Shown: one piece after another, positions 1-9,100 of the stretch | How the letters are laid out: every line of letters begins with the position of its first letter | How positions within the stretch are numbered: the stretch's first letter is position 1 | Origin: an uncultured Treponema sp. | Lineage (GTDB): Bacteria; Spirochaetota; Spirochaetia; Treponematales; Treponemataceae | Assembly: GCA_937891125.1 (NCBI GenBank) | Contig: CALAEZ010000302.1 | Coordinates: 1-14,328 of the forward strand | DNA: 14,328 bases | Direction: 5' to 3' | Made by a program: the position numbers and the translations under genes | The notes under the pieces: model-generated | The model's database searches: none | What the model was told of the DNA's origin: nothing | Seen by the model: only the letters and a program-made list of their open reading frames with translations

Positions 1-981
1 CAAGATAGTGATGTGGAAATCCCGCAGAACAAACGCACTGTTATGGATTACGGTATCAATGCAGGCGCAACCTTTGACCAGGATCAGAAAGATCTTATGA
101 AAACATCTCTGTATCTTGGTGAATGGGAAGTTGTGCTTAACAGTTCTGCACGTAATGTAACGAGCCTCGCAGAGTCTGTTGTTGTACCAGCACCCGTTCG
201 CGAAAGCTCAAAGCAGCCATTTGCAGGCAAGAATGTAATGGGCGTTCACGTGATTTTCCCACATGGCGCATACAATTCAAATGCAAAGATTATTCCGCCA
301 TTTGATATTCCGGCTTACGAGCCACTGTCAACAGCTGACGACAACGGTGACCGCCAGCCTCCGACAGACGAAGAAAAAGCTTCTGGTCGTATGCTTTTTG
401 AAGCTGATGATGATGAATCTCCAGCATATGGTTTGGTAAAGAATGTTGGTACGCTTAAATCAATTAAGGTTACCACAATGGGTATGAACTATCCACACGG
501 ATTGTATGTTTTGCTTAAGGATAACGACAATGTTGAGCGTCGCTACTTCATGGGCTACCTCGGCTTTGACGGCTGGAAACAGCTGATCTGGAACAACCCT
601 GACTACATTACAGAAGTTCGCACCCGCGAAATTCGTGTATATCCGATTTATCCGCGTGGACTTCCGTTTGTTAAGTTCTGCGGTTTCCAGATTACACGTG
701 ATGCAATGCACGCAGGTGACGACTTCATCGGTTACTTCAAAGATGTTGCAATCATCTACGACAAAGCTGAGCTTACAACAGAACGCGACATTGCCGACGA
801 AGATCTTTGGGGTATCGTAACTCGCCGCGAAGCTGCACGTCAGACATTTGAAATGTCTCGCTTTGGTGGCAAGCAGGTTAACCGTTACCTCGAAAAGGCT
901 AAGATGGCAACTGAAGAGCAGTTTACATCAAGCTTGGCTGACGGTTCAGAAGGTCACGCTTCAGGCGATTCAGCACAGTAA
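1..981 (+). CDS. flaA: Flagellar filament outer-layer protein FlaA (sheath protein), 5' end cut off
   Basis: The reading frame is open from the first base (codons CAA GAT AGT GAT GTG...) to TAA at 979-981, giving 326 visible codons. The start and signal peptide lie outside the window; the GTG at 13 is an internal codon, not the start. FlaA proteins of treponemes are about 350 residues, so only some 20-30 N-terminal residues should be missing. Recognisable family stretches include WEVVLNSSARNV, VMGVHVIFP, the PPFDIPAYEP segment, LKNVGTLKSIKV, FDGWKQLIWNNPDYITEVR, and DAMHAGDDFIGYFKDVAIIYDKAELTTERD. In spirochaetes FlaA is exported to the periplasm and forms the sheath around the FlaB core of the periplasmic flagellum. 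A strong terminator follows 25 bases after the stop, so this gene ends its transcript. It is not certain whether it is flaA1 or a paralogue. Confidence 0.93.
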   Translation, partial: QDSDVEIPQNKRTVMDYGINAGATFDQDQKDLMKTSLYLGEWEVVLNSSARNVTSLAESVVVPAPVRESSKQPFAGKNVMGVHVIFPHGAYNSNAKIIPPFDIPAYEPLSTADDNGDRQPPTDEEKASGRMLFEADDDESPAYGLVKNVGTLKSIKVTTMGMNYPHGLYVLLKDNDNVERRYFMGYLGFDGWKQLIWNNPDYITEVRTREIRVYPIYPRGLPFVKFCGFQITRDAMHAGDDFIGYFKDVAIIYDKAELTTERDIADEDLWGIVTRREAARQTFEMSRFGGKQVNRYLEKAKMATEEQFTSSLADGSEGHASGDSAQ

Positions 982-1006
982 TAAAAACTGAATCCTTGTG
1001 ATTGAG

Positions 1007-1038
1007 AAAAGACCATTCGTAATGAATGGTCTTTTTTT
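1007..1038 (+). terminator. Rho-independent terminator of flaA
   Basis: A perfect stem GACCATTC (1011-1018) / GAATGGTC (1024-1031) with a 5-base loop is extended by four A:T pairs (AAAA 1007-1010 with TTTT 1032-1035) and followed by a run of seven T. It lies 25 bases after the flaA stop. Because A's flank the left arm it could also work in the other direction, but nothing convergent needs it. Confidence 0.93.
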
Positions 1039-1039
1039 G

Positions 1040-1067
1040 TTGCTTTTATTATAATACCCCTTATACT
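1040..1067 (+). promoter_or_regulatory. Probable promoter of the RelA/SpoT-TPR gene
   Basis: TTGCTT (1040-1045), a 16-base spacer and TATACT (1062-1067) form a sigma70-like pair. The start codon at 1074 is only six bases after the -10, so transcription would begin at or beside the ATG. A perfect TATAAT at 1050-1055 is an alternative -10 with a poor -35; it would leave a leader of about 12 bases. No Shine-Dalgarno sequence is visible with either choice. Confidence 0.5.
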
Positions 1068-1073
1068 ATCACT

Positions 1074-2339
1074 ATGCAGCAGACGAAAGAATATTTTCCA
1101 CAGAAGGATAGAATCCAACAAGTATATGATTCGTATCGACCGTTTTTAACTCATATAATGACAAAAATTGAGTCGAGTCTGAAAAATACTATATCGCTTG
1201 CTTCAATGCCTACCTACAAATCTCGCATAAAGACATTTAAAAGCTATTATCGCAAGGTGTTGCGCTTAAAAACAGCCGAAGCAGAGGTGTCTCAAAAGCT
1301 TGTTACACTCACCGACATGATGGGAATTCGCGTCATCTGTGCTTTTTTGGAAGATTTGCCTGAGGTTGTGCGTCAGGTAAAAGAGCATTACGCAGTTCGG
1401 GAAGTGGAATATAAGGGTGCTGAACAGACTTTCCGCGAGTTTGGGTATGAATCAATTCATGTTTTGATTGCAATTCCTGATGGCTTTATGGAAGAGACAC
1501 ATCACTTGTTCCCTGATGTGGAAGTGCCTGAAAATCTTGTCTGCGAAATACAGATTCGGACGATTCTGCAAGATGCATGGGCAGAAGTAGAGCATGAGCT
1601 TATATACAAAACAGAGTTTACTCCATTTGATATGCCATTACGGCGAAAACTTGCTTCAATGAATGCAAGTCTAACTCTTGCAGATATTACCTTTCAAGAA
1701 ATACGTGACTATCAGCGAAAGCTTCATGATGAAACAGATGCACGCCGAGAATCTTTTTACAATCAGGTTGACCTGGCAACAGAAGCGTATATTCCTGAGC
1801 TGCAGTCAAAGAAAGCAGAAAAATCTATTTCGCGTATTTCACCGTATGTGCGTGGAACGGTGGACGATATGCTGCTTGAGGCGATTCACGCACATAACAA
1901 TGGTGAGCTAGACAGAGCAGTGCAGATTTATACGCAAATTTTAGGCACTGACCCAATGCCAGCAAATCCAGTGCTTGCAGTAATTCATAAGCATCGTGGT
2001 ATGGCATATTTTGCTAAGAGTGATTATGAAAAGGCTTTAGAGGACTTTAATAAAAGCGTACAGTTTGATTCCAAAAATTTTCGTTCGTATTACTACATGG
2101 GAATTGTCTACAGCGTAAAGAACGAACACGAAAAGGCGCTAGAGTGTTTTAATACATCGGTTTCTTTGAATAAGTTTCAATCGTATGCGTACTATCGTCG
2201 GGCAATTTCGCACTTTAAACTGGGGCAAGATACCGATGCGCTTGCTGATATATCAGCTGCAGAACAGCTTGGCCTTAAAGACGACAGTATGCAGGCATTA
2301 AAAGAAAAGCTTGTGTCTAAAGTGGGGCTTGGAATGTAG
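1074..2339 (+). CDS. RelA/SpoT-domain (p)ppGpp synthetase fused to TPR repeats
   Basis: This 421-residue protein has a nucleotidyltransferase domain of the RelA/SpoT synthetase family at about residues 40-180, a helical linker to about 260, and roughly three TPR units at 265-410. Synthetase motifs visible: YKSRIKTFKSYYRK (48-61), LTDMMGIR with the metal-ligand-type D81, FGYESIH (Y125), and CEIQIRTILQDAWAEVEH (E158, Q160, R162, H174). The active site therefore looks intact. There is no HD hydrolase domain, so it resembles a small alarmone synthetase that makes (p)ppGpp or a related nucleotide from ATP and GDP/GTP in the cytoplasm. The usual NPK motif before the G-loop tyrosine is not obvious. 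ATG 1074 is preferred over an in-frame ATG at 1026, because the latter lies inside the flaA terminator and would add a stretch unlike the family. The 3' end overlaps the convergent araC-type gene by 23 bases. Target of the TPR part unknown; a toxic alarmone synthetase is a possible alternative. Confidence 0.88.
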   Translation: MQQTKEYFPQKDRIQQVYDSYRPFLTHIMTKIESSLKNTISLASMPTYKSRIKTFKSYYRKVLRLKTAEAEVSQKLVTLTDMMGIRVICAFLEDLPEVVRQVKEHYAVREVEYKGAEQTFREFGYESIHVLIAIPDGFMEETHHLFPDVEVPENLVCEIQIRTILQDAWAEVEHELIYKTEFTPFDMPLRRKLASMNASLTLADITFQEIRDYQRKLHDETDARRESFYNQVDLATEAYIPELQSKKAEKSISRISPYVRGTVDDMLLEAIHAHNNGELDRAVQIYTQILGTDPMPANPVLAVIHKHRGMAYFAKSDYEKALEDFNKSVQFDSKNFRSYYYMGIVYSVKNEHEKALECFNTSVSLNKFQSYAYYRRAISHFKLGQDTDALADISAAEQLGLKDDSMQALKEKLVSKVGLGM

Positions 2340-3204
2340 TGTCGTCTGCCGCATTCTTGGTAAACTGCTTTCGGTAGACAAGCGGCGTAATCCCCTCGCG
2401 CTCCTTAAAGAATGAGCCAAAATAGCTTGCACTGTCAAAGCCACATTGTTCTGCGATAGATGAAATAGTGCAATCGGTAGTCCTCAGCAACGTTTTTGCC
2501 CGGTTCATGCGGCAAAATAGCAGGTACTCGTGGGGGCTGCAGCCAATTTGCTCTTTAAATAAATGTGATAATTTAAATTTATCTATGTCAACTTTGTGTG
2601 CAAGTGCTTCGAGTGAAAGTGAGGAAAGACATTCCTCTTCGATGATTGCAATGGCAGATGAAATAATGGGGAGCACAAACGGTGCTCCTGTCGCCTGCTG
2701 CGAGCTCTCTTCTGCAAGTGTAAGGCATAAGCGAACGAGTGCACCGCTTGTGACAAGCTCGGTTAAGGGCGTGTAATTATGCAGGTGTTGAAAAACGGCA
2801 TGAAATGCGTTTAGGCAGGCGACAGCCGCTGTTGGTGCGGATATTGTTTGCAAGCGTTCGGTGTAGCCTTCGCACGCATTCCCCCCAAAGTGAATCCTGT
2901 TGAATTTCCAAAAGCCACATGGCGCTGTCTGATAGGTATGGGGGAAGCGACAGTCGATAACCATAAGTGTATGGGCTGTGAGCGTGTATTCATTTCCTTG
3001 GTAATGCACAACGCCAGCGCCGTCTGTCGTCTGCAAACACAGAAAGCTTGCAAGCGGAACGGTGCGGCGGGTTTTGTATGAGGCAGAGGCTGAAAACGAG
3101 CCGCCGCACTGCAGGTAAAGCAGAGTACGGCGGGTTGCAATGGTTGGCGTAAAATCTTTTGCCCAGGAGTCCTTATGCACTTCCTGTGGAATATCTGCAT
3201 TCAT
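2317..3204 (-). CDS. AraC-family transcriptional regulator
   Basis: The protein has 295 residues. The C-terminal part (about 180-285) is a typical double helix-turn-helix AraC domain: LSLEALAHKVDIDKFKLSHLFK forms the first HTH, and ISSIAEQCGFDSASYFGSFF followed by FKEREGITPLVYRK (residues about 248-279) forms the conserved second HTH. The N-terminal part (about 25-110) looks like a cupin-type sugar-binding sensor, with the pattern GNEYTLTAHTLMVID and FPHTY found in such sensors. It is the last gene of the minus-strand sugar block, 17 bases after the GH2 gene, so it most likely controls that operon in response to a sugar or glycoside. ATG 3204 is the only reasonable start; its weak Shine-Dalgarno AGGA (3217-3220) is 12 bases away and buried in a hairpin. 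The stop is inside the end of the convergent alarmone-synthetase gene. The ligand cannot be read from the sequence. Confidence 0.93.
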   Translation of the reverse strand: MNADIPQEVHKDSWAKDFTPTIATRRTLLYLQCGGSFSASASYKTRRTVPLASFLCLQTTDGAGVVHYQGNEYTLTAHTLMVIDCRFPHTYQTAPCGFWKFNRIHFGGNACEGYTERLQTISAPTAAVACLNAFHAVFQHLHNYTPLTELVTSGALVRLCLTLAEESSQQATGAPFVLPIISSAIAIIEEECLSSLSLEALAHKVDIDKFKLSHLFKEQIGCSPHEYLLFCRMNRAKTLLRTTDCTISSIAEQCGFDSASYFGSFFKEREGITPLVYRKQFTKNAADDTTFQAPL

Positions 3205-3207
3205 CGC

Positions 3208-3228
3208 TCAGTAAAATCCTTTTACTGA
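3208..3228 (-). promoter_or_regulatory. Hairpin over the araC-type gene's ribosome binding site and the GH2 stop codon
   Basis: TCAGTAAAA (3208-3216) and TTTTACTGA (3220-3228) are perfect 9-base arms around a 3-base loop. On the minus-strand mRNA the loop and adjoining base form AGGA, the only Shine-Dalgarno-like sequence before the regulator, and the TAA of the GH2 gene (3224-3222) is inside the first arm. There is no T-run after it, so it is not a terminator. Ribosomes finishing GH2 would open the hairpin, which would couple regulator synthesis to GH2 translation (inference). Confidence 0.6.
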
Positions 3229-6140
3229 ATTATGGCAGACAATAGCGATTTATCCAACTCCTTTTGAGGTTTACATGCGTCGCTTGCTTCGTAGTCGAGT
3301 ATGCCACGCAAAAGATTTTGACATTCGATATGCTCCTGCTTTTGCAGTAGCTCCATGCCGCTGATAATGAGTGTGCCTCCGTTACAGCGGAATTCGGCAA
3401 GCAGCGACGTTCTTCTTAGGCGCGCATAGCAGTCAAGCGCCGTTATAAGCGATGCGCTGCCGTCAGACACCTCGAAGGCATGGGCATGATGCGTGACGCG
3501 CCACCACTGCCAGTCGGCGTGAAAAGCCGTTGGAAAATGTGAAAAAATGGGGTGTGTTGGCTCTGTCAGAATGCCCATGTAGCCAGACTGAAAGGCGAAT
3601 GTGCCGACAGACCAAAAATCAGTGGAAAAATGCGTTTCCATGCCTTTGGTGAAATTGCCGTCTGCGGCGCGTGGCTCAAAGAAAACTTTTTTCCCCTGAG
3701 AAAGCAGGGAAAGCGCTTCAGAAAGCGAATGTGTTGTGTGTACTCCATTTGCTGTGGTCAGCACATTGTTAGAGGTGTGAGCAGGTTCGTAGAGCCAGAG
3801 CGGGTATTCGGCTGAAAATTCGGCGAAAGTGATGGTAAGCGTGTAGGCGCCTGCAGGGAGTGCTGAAAGCGGAATCGTTACGGGAGAAAGCGTGGTAAGC
3901 GTTCCAACGGGGGCTGCAGCGTGAGCGCCTGTTTTTGAAATACCGTTTTCCTGGTGCATGGAGAGCGTGTCTGCGCTGACCGCGTTTGCTGGAGGGAGCG
4001 CGGCGCTCGGACCTAATGGATGCGCTGGGTGCTCAGCGTCTATAGGAGCGGCTTTGTTTTCTGCGTGTTGCATGCTTGTGGCCTTTAGGGTGATAACAGG
4101 CGCGGCGGTAAGCATTTTTTTTCCGTAGTTAGCAATGTGCACGGTGAGCGTAAGCGTGTCGCCCGTCGCATACGTGTAGGAGACAAATGAGCCGAGTACC
4201 GTCACGGGCGCAAAAAAACGCTTAAAACGCTCTGGCGTGGCAAAGGCGTATGGCTTAGGCTGTAGGTGGCTGTTAAGCATACCGACAAGCGCCGTGCCTT
4301 GTCCGGGAAAATCCTGAAGTCCCAGAAGCGAAATGCCACTTAAGCCGTCGTCGGCGCTTGTGCGCAGCGCAGCTTCAATCTCTTCACGGTAGCAGCGCAA
4401 GGAAAGCTCGCCACTTGCAGAAACTCTTCTTTCCCAGTCAGTAAGAAAGCCTGCATTTTGCACGCGTGTATACACTGTTTGCAGATTTTCTGGCTCGGTA
4501 ACGCCGGTAAACGCGGTAAGCTCTGCAAAATCGGGCAGAACCTCGTATTGTCCTACCTCAAATGAAAAAACTGGAATCTGCTTTTTGCCGCAAGATTTTT
4601 CATCTGCGCGCAGCTGCGATACGGCCTCTTGGTAGGTGGTCTGCGTGTTTGGCTCCTTTGTGTTGATGTGTCCTGTCATGCCCGCACCCGTGCCACGCAG
4701 CTTTGTGCCCTTGTAGACGGCAGAGGTGTAAAAATCGCTTTCAGAGTCGGGACCTTCGTGGCCGTAAAAGGGATTTGAGGCATTTGCGTACAGGCGCGTG
4801 CGGTCGGTCTGCTTTGCTAGCTGTAGCAGGCTTGCAACAGCGCGTGAGGCGTGTGCATCGTAGTGAAGCTCGTTTCCGAGGGTAAGCATGACAAAAGAAG
4901 GGTGATTTGCGTATTCGTGCAAAATTGACACCAGTTCAAGCGTGTAATACGAAACCGCTTCCGGCGTGCCGAATGCTGTTTTGGGATCCCAGTTGGAAAG
5001 CTCGCACTGAATCAAAAGTCCCCGCTCATCTGCAGCTGAAAAAGCGGCCTCGCAGGGACAATGCGAATGAAATCTTACGAGGTTTACGCCATACGAAGCG
5101 TAGGTTGCAAAAATCTTTCTCCAGCTTTCTGTATCCATAGGAAGATGACCTGTTTCTGGAAACACGGCACAGTTTGCTTCGCTTCGCAAAAATAGGCGCC
5201 TGCCGTTTATGGTGAATCTTCCCTGCTCGTTTTTAAATGAGCGAACCCCAAAGCGCACTGTTTTTTCAGCCTGGAGTGTAGAGCGGCTTTCTTGTGACAG
5301 GTGCGCGGTAAGATCATACAGGTTTCCTTCATCCTCGTCCCAGCGTTTGACCGCTGGAGAAAGCGCAAGTGCGTACAGCTCAAGCGTGCTTCGTCCTGCT
5401 GTGACGGAAACAGTTTTGCTGTAGGGCGCAGAAAGAGCGGCGCTTTCTACACGTATGCGGTAGTCACCTGATTGAGGCGCGTCAATGTCGATTTGCACCG
5501 AAAGATGCTGCTCCTGTGGGTAGACGCGGACGGCGGTAATGCAGAGCGCATCGGTTATTTCAAGCTGTATGGCGCCTATAATGCCATTCCAGTTTGTCTG
5601 CGTTTCATCGGTTGCCGCAGAGGAGTAGGTGATTGCAGATGCGGGAAGTGACGGATAGCTGTTGTCGCAGGAGAGCGCAAGCATGTGCGCTTTTTTTTCG
5701 CTTTCCTGCGCCAGGACTGCGGTAAGCTCGTAGACTGCTTGTGTGGAAAGCGTTCCCGGTAGGTAAGGAGCGATTTTGATTTCGTCTACGCTGACCGATA
5801 AAACGCGGCTTCGCTCAATGTGCAAAAAGGCGCGTTTTTCCCCTGACTTGAGTGCAGAAAGCGTTTCTGTGTCGAGCAACAGCGTGTGCGCAAAAACAGC
5901 CTTTCCTGTGTAGGTGTGCTTCCGCTTGAGGCGCGTGGTGATGACGCCCGCAATCGAAAGCCCGGTGTTTGCGTCTGCCGCATTCCCCAAGTCGACGTCG
6001 GGATGCCAGCTTGTCGCCTGCGTGTCTGGCTTTCCAATGCCGTTTGTGTCAAGCGTTCCGGGAAGTGTCGCTTGGTATGTGCTGCCGTCACTGAGCGTGA
6101 CGGTGTAGGCGCCAGAAAGGTCAAGATAAGACGGGGACAT
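3222..6140 (-). CDS. Glycoside hydrolase family 2-like enzyme (beta-galactosidase/glucuronidase superfamily)
   Basis: The protein has 972 residues and the classical GH2 order: N-terminal jelly-roll sugar-binding domain (about 1-200, with LPGTLDTNGIGKPD and DETQTNWNGIIG), an immunoglobulin-like sandwich (about 200-305), and a TIM-barrel catalytic domain (about 305-630). Barrel motifs: VNLVRFHSHCPCEAAFSAADERGLL, TLGNELHYD with E424 as the likely acid/base, and PVFSFEVGQYE with E528 as the likely nucleophile. A C-terminal beta-sandwich carries an odd Ala/Pro/His-rich insertion at about 688-740, followed by a region around FSTDFWSVGTF and DWQWWRV often seen at the end of such enzymes. No signal peptide is present (MSPSYLDLSG), so it should act in the cytoplasm on an imported oligosaccharide. 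ATG 6140 follows the upstream stop by two bases and has GGAGG seven bases upstream inside the previous gene, indicating translational coupling. The substrate cannot be deduced. Confidence 0.87.
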   Translation of the reverse strand: MSPSYLDLSGAYTVTLSDGSTYQATLPGTLDTNGIGKPDTQATSWHPDVDLGNAADANTGLSIAGVITTRLKRKHTYTGKAVFAHTLLLDTETLSALKSGEKRAFLHIERSRVLSVSVDEIKIAPYLPGTLSTQAVYELTAVLAQESEKKAHMLALSCDNSYPSLPASAITYSSAATDETQTNWNGIIGAIQLEITDALCITAVRVYPQEQHLSVQIDIDAPQSGDYRIRVESAALSAPYSKTVSVTAGRSTLELYALALSPAVKRWDEDEGNLYDLTAHLSQESRSTLQAEKTVRFGVRSFKNEQGRFTINGRRLFLRSEANCAVFPETGHLPMDTESWRKIFATYASYGVNLVRFHSHCPCEAAFSAADERGLLIQCELSNWDPKTAFGTPEAVSYYTLELVSILHEYANHPSFVMLTLGNELHYDAHASRAVASLLQLAKQTDRTRLYANASNPFYGHEGPDSESDFYTSAVYKGTKLRGTGAGMTGHINTKEPNTQTTYQEAVSQLRADEKSCGKKQIPVFSFEVGQYEVLPDFAELTAFTGVTEPENLQTVYTRVQNAGFLTDWERRVSASGELSLRCYREEIEAALRTSADDGLSGISLLGLQDFPGQGTALVGMLNSHLQPKPYAFATPERFKRFFAPVTVLGSFVSYTYATGDTLTLTVHIANYGKKMLTAAPVITLKATSMQHAENKAAPIDAEHPAHPLGPSAALPPANAVSADTLSMHQENGISKTGAHAAAPVGTLTTLSPVTIPLSALPAGAYTLTITFAEFSAEYPLWLYEPAHTSNNVLTTANGVHTTHSLSEALSLLSQGKKVFFEPRAADGNFTKGMETHFSTDFWSVGTFAFQSGYMGILTEPTHPIFSHFPTAFHADWQWWRVTHHAHAFEVSDGSASLITALDCYARLRRTSLLAEFRCNGGTLIISGMELLQKQEHIECQNLLRGILDYEASDACKPQKELDKSLLSAIIQ

Positions 6141-6142
6141 GG

Positions 6143-9100
6143 CTACGCCTCCTCTTTTTCAGTAAGAGATGAAAGCAACTCAAGCGCCTTTTGGTGACAA
6201 GGTTCTGCGTTGAGCGCCTGCGTAAAGAATGCTGCTGCTTTTTTTGCTTCGCCCATGCCGTACCAGCCGAGCGCCTGCAGGTAGGCGCAGTGCACCGCAT
6301 TCTTTTTTTGCAGGTCGTCTTCAAAAATCTGCAGGTCGGGAAGCGAAACGGCAAAGAAATCAACCGTTACTTCGTCAAACTGATGCGTTTCTCCGTAGTC
6401 GATAAGACTCTGGAAGCAGGCGTTTGCCTCAGCTTCTTTTCCGAGTGCTTTAAGCGAAAGTCCCTGATACAAAATCATGTCTGCTGGCTGGTCGTTGTAG
6501 TATAAAACGCCAGCAGGATTTCGGTCGCCGAGCGTTGCTTTTTCAAATTCGCGCTTTGCCTCATCTGTTTTTCCAAGTGACGAAAGCACGCTGGCAAGCT
6601 CAAAGTGCACATCGTTGTTTTTACTTCCTTCAAGCTTTCCTTCGCCCAGGTTTTCGGGGTACGAAAGTGCCTCTGAAAGCAACCTGCATGCTCTTTCGCT
6701 GTCGCGCGCTTTGAGCGCTTTTTTAGCAAGCGCACGCTTGGTGATAACGTACTGTGTAGTCACGCGTCCTTCGCCACCTTCCCACGGGTGGAACTTTGTT
6801 GTGTCTAAAAATGCAGCGGCAGCCTCGTAGTCGCCCGTCATATTTAAGAGCGTGAGGTATTCTACGGCAAGGTCATCGCGCTCGGTGATGAGCTGTTTGT
6901 GCGCTTCAAAGGCGGCTCGTCGCTCTGCAGCTGAAAAGCCGAGCTTCTTTTTAAGCTGGTCTAGCTCCATGAAAATCCGTGCGTCGCTTTCGTCAAGGCC
7001 GAACGCTTTTTTCAGCTCGCTCAGCGCTTTTTCCTTTTCGCCCGACTTATTGTAATATAGGAGTGCTAGATTTCGATGGACGGTGGCAAACTGGTCGTCA
7101 TTTTGCGCTGACTTCTCCCAGAGCGCGCGAGCTTTTTCATACTGGCGCTTGTCATAAAACAGGTTTCCGAGGTAGTACGGCGCTTTTGCGTCCTCTGGGT
7201 GCGCTTGCATGGCAGCGGTGAGCACGAGAATGTCAGAAAGCGTGTTGGGGAATATGTACGCGCTGTCTGCGTGTGAAGCAAGTGAATACAGCCTTTGCGC
7301 TTCTGCTTCGTTTTGCATTTTTTTTGCGTAATAAGCCTGATAGTACAGGGTGAGCGCGTCTGGTCCTGGCGACAGCGCTAACAGCGCGTGCGCTGTTTCG
7401 TAAAAGCCTGCCTCAGCTGCGGTCAGGCTTGCGAGCCGCAGATTGCTTTCCGTGCAATGTGCAGAGCTTTCTGCGGTGCCCTTTGTGAGATAGGTGCTTA
7501 TAACGTCAAACGGATCGAGCGAAAGCGTTTCTGCTGCAAACGAAGCACATTCGCTTGCTTTTCCGAGCGCACGGAGCGTCAGTGCCTTGAGTGCGCGTGC
7601 CTGTACGTTGTGGCTGTTTTTAACGAGCGCGCGGTCAAGAAAAGCCAGCGCCTGCGCATAATTTTTGCGCTGGCACTCAAGGGAAGCTAGGTAGTAAAAG
7701 CTCATTTCCTGCTGCTCGGCGCTCCAGGTTGCCTTGTAAAAATGGTCGTAGGCGATCGAAAGCTTTCCCTGATACAGCTCGGAAAGCGCAAGAATATACA
7801 GCGGCTCGCTTGTGTAGGGATTGGGATTTCGCATGAAAAGACGCGGGAGGCAGGCGCGAACGGCTTTTTCTGCTTCTGCAAACTGTCCCCTGCGTAAAAG
7901 CAGGCTTGCGTAGGCGGTACACAGGCGAATATCCTGCTTGTCGCGCTTTAAGCCTTCAAGGTAGTAGGCGTCAGGCAGGAAGGTCGCATGGCGATACTGC
8001 TCAATGTGTAAGCCGGTGAGGTACAGCTCTTCGGTGGTCTGTATCTGCTCAGGAGGAAGCGGCGCTGTCGCCGGCTTTGGCATCTGGTGCGGCTTTTCTG
8101 CAAGCGGCTGGTAGGAGACAAGCTCGCCAGAGCTGTCTGAAACAGTGAGCGTAAATTCCTGCACGGCGGCGTCTGCTGCGTCTCCGATAAGAGAAACGCT
8201 TTCTGAGAGCGTTTTTTCGGGCGAAAGCTCCGCTGTTTTCTGCCAGATACACTTTTCCCGGCAGCAGAGCGTTACGGTGACGGCTTTCTTTTCGGTCGTG
8301 TACACGTACACGCGTGCCGCCCGTTCGGGGATGCCAGCGGTTTTCGTGCTGTCGGCATCGGTAAATTCAAGATTGACGGCTGCCTGCACGCTGGCGTTCT
8401 TTACGTAGCCAATATCCTTGTATGGCATGAACACTTGCGTAAACGTTTTTTCTTCAAACGGCTTTAGCCAGGTAAAATCTGGCTGATTATCAGTGTAGAC
8501 GCCAGTCATCAGCTCAATGTACGGCCCGTCGCTGTCAGTAAGATTTCGGTCCCACGCCTTCCCAAAATCGCCCGAGCCCCAGGTCCACTGCTTTTTTCCC
8601 GGAGAAACGTGGTGGTCGGCAACATGCAGAATGCCAGCTTTTTTTTCGTAGTCGTAGCCGCCGACGAAGTTAAAGTCAGATTTTTCTGCCATGTAGGAGG
8701 TGGGCACCGGAATGTTTTTGTAGCGCGAAATGTCAACGCCGGCGCTGTAGTCATGCTTGTAGTAGACGCCGCGTGCAATGGGAAAGCGGGATACATCGCG
8801 CTTTCCGTGATCCATGACGGCGTGTACATCGGGTGGAAACACCGACTGCGTGTTGTCGTTAACGGCGACGGCAGGATTTGCCCACCACAAAAAGGTTTGC
8901 GCAAACGGCGTCGGGTTATACAGCTGTCCCTGAATCTCGATGTACGCTTTTCCTGCATACAGGCGGATGGTGGTAATGCTTTTGGTGCCGTACATGCGGT
9001 CGGTGTCATGTAACAGCACGGCGCAGCTTTTTTCATCTTCCTGAATCTGAAAGTCGACTGGCAGGTACGTTGTCGGCCGGTGATGCTGCGGCCAGTTAAA

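Noticed and set aside
13..15. GTG at 13 as start of flaA
   Set aside because: The frame is open upstream to base 1 (Q-D-S-D) and FlaA needs a signal peptide, so the true start is outside the window.
1026..1073. In-frame ATG at 1026 as start of the alarmone synthetase
   Set aside because: It lies inside the right arm of the flaA terminator, upstream of the likely promoter, and would add 16 residues (MVFFCCFYYNTPYTIT) with no family counterpart.
8609..9013. 134-codon open frame on the plus strand
   Set aside because: It is antisense to the conserved DUF5107 domain and is explained by that gene's codon bias; no motif is recognisable.
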